Notes under the pieces: generated by a model
Told to the model about the DNA's origin: nothing
The model's input: the letters and a program-made list of their open reading frames with translations, nothing else
The model's database searches: none
Program-made: the position numbers and the translations under genes
NCBI RefSeq assembly: GCF_963576545.1
Contig: NW_026870556.1
Span: forward strand, 346,001-410,000
DNA length: 64,000 nucleotides
Direction of reading: 5' to 3'
From: Limanda limanda
Lineage: Eukaryota > Chordata > Actinopteri > Pleuronectiformes > Pleuronectidae
Shown here: in pieces, positions 60,104 to 64,000 of the stretch
Numbering within the stretch: the first letter of the stretch is position 1
Layout of the letters: each line of letters starts with the position of its first letter

Positions 60104-61978
60104 TTATTTGTCATTTAGACCTGTTGGGATGATGGTGTCCAGTTTGAAGATCCATGATTTCTCTGCTCTTTTTCTCTGCCCAATGGTCCAGTGGTCCTGT
60201 GCTTCTAGGCCTGAAATGATTAGACTGCTGACCGGATGACGTTGGAAATGAAGGACCATGGGGGTGGTGAGTTTGCCTTCCCCAATGTTATACAGGTGTT
60301 GTTTGAGTCGGGTGAGGATGGTATGTTTTGTTTCGCCGACGTAATGTTTATTGCAGGTGGTGCATGTAATGATGTAAATGACGTTACTGGTGTTTAGTGT
60401 AAATGTGCCTAATGTAGGGGAAGCTTTATTGCTGTGGATGTTTGAAATGAATTTCCTGTTTCTGTAATGTATATGGTACTGTGTTTGTGTTGATGGTTTG
60501 TTGTCTGAGTACTTGGACCGTATTAATAAGCTATGGAGGTTTTTGTTCTTTCTGTATGCTGATATGGTGGTATGGTTTTTGAAAGCCGGCTGTACTGATT
60601 GGGTCTGGGTAAAGTTGTACTTGATAATCCTATGTAAACCGGTGATTTTGTGTGAAAAGGTAGATATAAATGGTACTATGGCGGGGTTGGGGTCAGGGTT
60701 GTTGGTTCGGAGAATGATGGCGGTCTCGGAGGGGTTAGGGTTAGGATTTGGGTCAGGGTTAGGGTTAGGATTGGGAGAGTTGGGGTTAGGGTTAGGTTTG
60801 GGGAAGGTTCGGTTAGGGTTAGGTTTTGGGTTAGGGTTAGGTTTAGAGTTAGGCTTGGGGAAGCTGGGGTTAGGGTTAGGGTCGGGGGAGGGTGGGTTAG
60901 GGTTAGGATATGGGTTTGGGTCAGGGTTGGACTTGGGAGCATTGGGGTTAGGGTTAGGTCCGGGGGGATCTAGGTTAGGGTTAGAGTTAGGTTTAGGAAA
61001 GCTGGGGTTAGGGTTAGGGTCGGGGGAGGGTGGGTTAGGGTTAGGATATGGGTTTGGGTCAGGGTTAGACTTGGGAGCATTGGGGTTAGGGTTAGGTCTG
61101 GGGGGATCTTGGTTAGGGTTAGGATTTGGGTTGAGGTTGGGATCCGGTTTAGGGTTAGGGTTAGGGTATACCGGTAGGGGACCTGTAGATGGGATGCCCT
61201 CCGAGACCGGGACTTGGGGTGGAGCAATACGGGGAATGAAGCGAGCAGGAGCGAGAGACGCCAAAGTGTTGTTCTTGATTTGGCGGAGGAAGCGTTTTGA
61301 GTAGCCCCTTTTCCTGAGACTACAAAAAAGGATGGAGATGGATGAATGAAGATCTATAGCCAGGGATGATATTCTGTAGAAGCGGATGATTTGGGATTTA
61401 ATGATACCTTTAAATGTGTGTTTCGGATGATAGCTTGTTTTATGGAGCAGGGCGTGTGTATCTGTAGTTTTAAAATAAACCTTGGTGAGTAATTGTGAGT
61501 ATGATGAATTATTTGACCGGTCAAAAAAAACAGTTGTATCCAGAAAATTTACTTGTAGTGGATCTATGATGTATTTAACTTTAATGGATGGGTGGTGGCT
61601 ATTCAATGTGTCTATGAAGTCAGAAAATAAAGAGATGTCGTGTTGCCAGATGCCAAAAATGTCGTCTAAAAATCGGAGGTAGGTAAGGGGTTGGTGTGTG
61701 CACTTGGCTAGTGCCTCTCGCTCCCACTCGCTCATGTAGATGTTAGCGTATGATGGTGCGTATCGCTGACCCATGGCCGTTCCGTGGATTTGTAGGAATT
61801 GCTTGTTGTTGAATGAAAAATCGTTATTGTTGAGACAGAGGGTCAGGAGTTGAATGATTTCGTTGTCCGGTCTATTGTTGTCGGGGTTGTTATTGAAGAT
61901 GGATCTGATAGCCTTGATACCGGTTTGTGTATTGATATTTGTGTACAAACTGTCTATGTCTATTGTAAATAAATATGA
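60104..61978 (-). CDS. Penelope-like reverse transcriptase / GIY-YIG endonuclease with telomere-like Pro-Asn linker (5'-partial)
   Basis: Open frame of 624 codons with no true start; the first ATG lies inside motif B, so the N-terminus is lost. Residues are numbered from the leucine codon at 61946-61948. Motif A, FTIDIDSLYTNI, is at the extreme N-terminus with its catalytic aspartates. Motif B, GTAMGQRYAPSYANI, is at ~56-70. Motif C, YLRFLDDIFGIW, is at ~90-101 with the DD pair at 95-96. Then come FLDTTVFF (~135-142) and a thumb-like KTSYHPKHTFKG (170-181). A Pro-Asn linker (262-407) follows. RKNKNLHSLLIRS (466-478) is typical of the PLE connector. The GIY-YIG domain starts VIYIITCTTCNKHYVGET (523-540) with a CxxC pair at 529/532, R547 and H551, and ends with AEKSWI (E596) and PTGLN. 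Known role: reverse transcription and target cleavage for retrotransposition. All visible catalytic residues are present, but the truncation should make this copy inactive alone. Confidence 0.9.
   Translation of the reverse strand, partial: SYLFTIDIDSLYTNINTQTGIKAIRSIFNNNPDNNRPDNEIIQLLTLCLNNNDFSFNNKQFLQIHGTAMGQRYAPSYANIYMSEWEREALAKCTHQPLTYLRFLDDIFGIWQHDISLFSDFIDTLNSHHPSIKVKYIIDPLQVNFLDTTVFFDRSNNSSYSQLLTKVYFKTTDTHALLHKTSYHPKHTFKGIIKSQIIRFYRISSLAIDLHSSISILFCSLRKRGYSKRFLRQIKNNTLASLAPARFIPRIAPPQVPVSEGIPSTGPLPVYPNPNPKPDPNLNPNPNPNQDPPRPNPNPNAPKSNPDPNPYPNPNPPSPDPNPNPSFPKPNSNPNLDPPGPNPNPNAPKSNPDPNPYPNPNPPSPDPNPNPSFPKPNSKPNPNPKPNPNRTFPKPNPNPNSPNPNPNPDPNPNPNPSETAIILRTNNPDPNPAIVPFISTFSHKITGLHRIIKYNFTQTQSVQPAFKNHTTISAYRKNKNLHSLLIRSKYSDNKPSTQTQYHIHYRNRKFISNIHSNKASPTLGTFTLNTSNVIYIITCTTCNKHYVGETKHTILTRLKQHLYNIGEGKLTTPMVLHFQRHPVSSLIISGLEAQDHWTIGQRKRAEKSWIFKLDTIIPTGLNDK
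60110..60382 (-). other. GIY-YIG endonuclease domain of the Penelope-like element
   Basis: Codes residues 523-613. It matches the PLE version of the GIY-YIG fold: YIITC-x2-C, YVGET, L-x-R-x3-H, then a long spacer to RAEKSWI and the terminal PTGLN. In known PLEs this domain nicks target DNA for priming. The glutamate expected to bind the metal ion is E596. The domain appears intact. Confidence 0.88.
60728..61165 (-). repeat. In-frame degenerate telomere-like repeat coding for a Pro-Asn-rich linker
   Basis: 438 bp of degenerate GGGTTA-type hexamers on the plus strand. On the coding strand these are CCTAAC-like and translate mostly as Pro-Asn, with Pro-Asp, Pro-Lys and Pro-Ser variants, over residues 262-407. 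There is no stop or net frameshift between the RT and endonuclease. The repeats are clearly more degenerate than either telomeric array in the window, so this is not recent invasion by the neighbouring telomere. PN-rich chains are likely to be disordered and flexible. Confidence 0.92.
60845..61078 (-). repeat. 138-bp internal tandem duplication inside the Pro-Asn linker
   Basis: A 46-residue unit beginning APKSNPDPNPYPNP starts at residue 291 and again at residue 337. About 32 residues match almost exactly, through SPDPNPNPSFPKPNS. The unit is a multiple of three, so the frame is kept. The linker has thus grown by duplication of a larger unit, not only by hexamer slippage. Confidence 0.85.
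61349..61978 (-). other. Reverse transcriptase domain portion (motif A to thumb)
   Basis: Codes for motif A through the thumb region of the PLE polymerase. The pattern D-x-D-SLYTNI, GTAMGQ, FLDD, then HP-x-HTFKGIIKSQIIRFYRI is characteristic of Penelope-type RTs, which are related to telomerase RT. Everything N-terminal to motif A is absent. Confidence 0.88.
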
Positions 61979-61981
61979 CAG

Positions 61982-64000
61982 GGTTAGGTTAGGGTTAGGG
62001 TTAGGGTTAGGTTAGGGTTAGGGTTAGGGTTAGGGTTAGGGTTAGGGTTAGGGTTAGGGTTAGGGTTAGGGTTAGGGTTAGGGTTAGGGTTAGGGTTAGG
62101 GTTAGGGTTAGGGTTAGGGTTAGGGTTAGGGTTAGGGTTAGGGTTAGGGTTAGGGTTAGGGTTAGGGTTAGGGTTAGGGTTAGGGTTAGGGTTAGGGTTA
62201 GGGTTAGGGTTAGGGTTAGGGTTAGGGTTAGGGTTAGGGTTAGGGTTAGGGTTAGGGTTAGGGTTAGGGTTAGGGTTAGGGTTAGGGTTAGGGTTAGGGT
62301 TAGGGTTAGGGTTAGGGTTAGGGTTAGGGTTAGGGTTAGGGTTAGGGTTAGGGTTAGGGTTAGGGTTAGGGTTAGGGTTAGGGTTAGGGTTAGGGTTAGG
62401 GTTAGGGTTAGGGTTAGGGTTAGGGTTAGGGTTAGGGTTAGGGTTAGGGTTAGGGTTAGGGTTAGGGTTAGGGTTAGGGTTAGGGTTAGGGTTAGGGTTA
62501 GGGTTAGGGTTAGGGTTAGGGTTAGGGTTAGGGTTAGGGTTAGGGTTAGGGTTAGGGTTAGGGTTAGGGTTAGGGTTAGGGTTAGGGTTAGGGTTAGGGT
62601 TAGGGTTAGGGTTAGGGTTAGGGTTAGGGTTAGGGTTAGGGTTAGGGTTAGGGTTAGGGTTAGGGTTAGGGTTAGGGTTAGGGTTAGGGTTAGGGTTAGG
62701 GTTAGGGTTAGGGTTAGGGTTAGGGTTAGGGTTAGGGTTAGGGTTAGGGTTAGGGTTAGGGTTAGGGTTAGGGTTAGGGTTAGGGTTAGGGTTAGGGTTA
62801 GGGTTAGGGTTAGGGTTAGGGTTAGGGTTAGGGTTAGGGTTAGGGTTAGGGTTAGGGTTAGGGTTAGGGTTAGGGTTAGGGTTAGGGTTAGGGTTAGGGT
62901 TAGGGTTAGGGTTAGGGTTAGGGTTAGGGTTAGGGTTAGGGTTAGGGTTAGGGTTAGGGTTAGGGTTAGGGTTAGGGTTAGGGTTAGGGTTAGGGTTAGG
63001 GTTAGGGTTAGGGTTAGGGTTAGGGTTAGGGTTAGGGTTAGGGTTAGGGTTAGGGTTAGGGTTAGGGTTAGGGTTAGGGTTAGGGTTAGGGTTAGGGTTA
63101 GGGTTAGGGTTAGGGTTAGGGTTAGGGTTAGGGTTAGGGTTAGGGTTAGGGTTAGGGTTAGGGTTAGGGTTAGGGTTAGGGTTAGGGTTAGGGTTAGGGT
63201 TAGGGTTAGGGTTAGGGTTAGGGTTAGGGTTAGGGTTAGGGTTAGGGTTAGGGTTAGGGTTAGGGTTAGGGTTAGGGTTAGGGTTAGGGTTAGGGTTAGG
63301 GTTAGGGTTAGGGTTAGGGTTAGGGTTAGGGTTAGGGTTAGGGTTAGGGTTAGGGTTAGGGTTAGGGTTAGGGTTAGGGTTAGGGTTAGGGTTAGGGTTA
63401 GGGTTAGGGTTAGGGTTAGGGTTAGGGTTAGGGTTAGGGTTAGGGTTAGGGTTAGGGTTAGGGTTAGGGTTAGGGTTAGGGTTAGGGTTAGGGTTAGGGT
63501 TAGGGTTAGGGTTAGGGTTAGGGTTAGGGTTAGGGTTAGGGTTAGGGTTAGGGTTAGGGTTAGGGTTAGGGTTAGGGTTAGGGTTAGGGTTAGGGTTAGG
63601 GTTAGGGTTAGGGTTAGGGTTAGGGTTAGGGTTAGGGTTAGGGTTAGGGTTAGGGTTAGGGTTAGGGTTAGGGTTAGGGTTAGGGTTAGGGTTAGGGTTA
63701 GGGTTAGGGTTAGGGTTAGGGTTAGGGTTAGGGTTAGGGTTAGGGTTAGGGTTAGGGTTAGGGTTAGGGTTAGGGTTAGGGTTAGGGTTAGGGTTAGGGT
63801 TAGGGTTAGGGTTAGGGTTAGGGTTAGGGTTAGGGTTAGGGTTAGGGTTAGGGTTAGGGTTAGGGTTAGGGTTAGGGTTAGGGTTAGGGTTAGGGTTAGG
63901 GTTAGGGTTAGGGTTAGGGTTAGGGTTAGGGTTAGGGTTAGGGTTAGGGTTAGGGTTAGGGTTAGGGTTAGGGTTAGGGTTAGGGTTAGGGTTAGGGTTA
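61982..64000 (+). repeat. Terminal telomere (TTAGGG)n
   Basis: Runs from the Penelope-like element to the window edge. Two 5-base TTAGG units (61984-61988 and 62007-62011) lie in the first 30 bp. From 62012 to 64000 the phase never changes: about 331 perfect repeats by length. The G-rich strand reads 5' to 3' rightwards, as at a right-hand chromosome end, so the natural terminus lies at or beyond 64000. Confidence 0.97.

Larger units (their letters stand above)
60076..61981 (-). mobile_element. Penelope-like retroelement, 5'-truncated
   Basis: A minus-strand retroelement fragment with reverse transcriptase and GIY-YIG endonuclease, the domain pair typical of EN-containing Penelope-like elements. 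The 3' part is kept: the stop codon is at 60104-60106, then a short T/C-rich 3' region merges with the SINE-like segment. The 5' part is lost: sequence stops at RT motif A, and TTAGGG repeats begin within the same codons (61979 onwards). The fingers, the N-terminal region and any 5' terminal repeat are missing. The element's 3' end faces the centromere and its truncated end faces the telomere. No hammerhead core was found at either edge. Confidence 0.9.

Noticed and set aside
59337..60239. Small open frames at 59337-59591, 59633-59842, 59879-60079 and 59883-60239
   Set aside because: They cross the satellite/telomeric-tract junction or lie in SINE-like sequence. Composition is repeat-driven and no conserved domain is seen.
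60498..61304. Plus-strand open frame rich in Gly-Leu, and the minus-strand Leu-Thr/Pro frames at 60676-60942 and 60970-61227
   Set aside because: These are other-frame shadows of the telomere-like linker in the Penelope-like element. Hexamer repeats are open in most frames, and only the Pro-Asn frame joins the RT to the endonuclease.
60076..61981. Hammerhead ribozyme or terminal repeats of the Penelope-like element
   Set aside because: No CTGATGA/GAAA core was found near either edge on the minus strand. The 5' end, where such motifs usually lie, is missing.
61982..64000. Internal telomere-like block rather than a true chromosome end
   Set aside because: About 331 repeats in a single phase with outward G-strand polarity favour a real terminus. 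The sequence beyond 64000 is not visible, so this is a judgement and not proof.

Overview
The window looks like the end of a eukaryotic chromosome arm. The evidence is about 2 kb of uninterrupted TTAGGG repeats running to the right edge, with the G-rich strand pointing outwards. TTAGGG telomeres, tRNA-like SINE heads and a Penelope-like retroelement with a GIY-YIG endonuclease fit an animal, perhaps a vertebrate or other deuterostome. Nothing seen here fixes the species. No ordinary host gene, intact tRNA, rRNA or CRISPR array was found.

Layout. (1) 1-59451: a nearly pure subtelomeric satellite built from two related monomer classes. A (163 bp) ends in three and a half telomeric repeats. B (155 bp) shares the A core but has no telomeric motif. 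They are arranged as higher-order repeats (HORs): mostly B-A1-A2 (481 bp, or 475 bp when one TTAGGG is missing) and B-A3-A1-A2 (644 bp), with rarer B-A1 and longer forms. By length there should be roughly 115-125 HORs; this is an estimate, not a count. Shared private variants show multi-kilobase block duplications inside the array. (2) 59452-59565: the array stops in mid-monomer and continues into a short interstitial telomeric tract, pure and then degenerate. (3) 59566-60075: two tRNA-like, SINE-like segments with A/G/T-rich tails. (4) 60076-61981: a 5'-truncated Penelope-like element (PLE) on the minus strand. Its frame runs from reverse-transcriptase motif A, through a Pro-Asn-rich linker made of degenerate telomere-like hexamers, into a GIY-YIG endonuclease. 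(5) 61982-64000: the terminal telomere, which abuts the truncated RT.

How it fits together (inference). Every telomere-like hexamer in the window has the same strand polarity: in the satellite monomers, the interstitial tract, the PLE linker and the terminal array. The PLE lies with its 3' end inward and its truncated 5' end against the telomere. That is the orientation expected of an element reverse-transcribed onto a chromosome end, or of one broken and then capped by telomerase. The region therefore reads as layers: a telomere-repeat-bearing satellite amplified by recombination, a break or healing point, retroelement insertion, then a present telomere. The most notable object is the PLE, because its coding frame contains about 146 codons of telomere-like sequence between its two catalytic domains.

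The long minus-strand reading frames in the satellite are by-products of a stop-poor repeat and are not annotated as genes.
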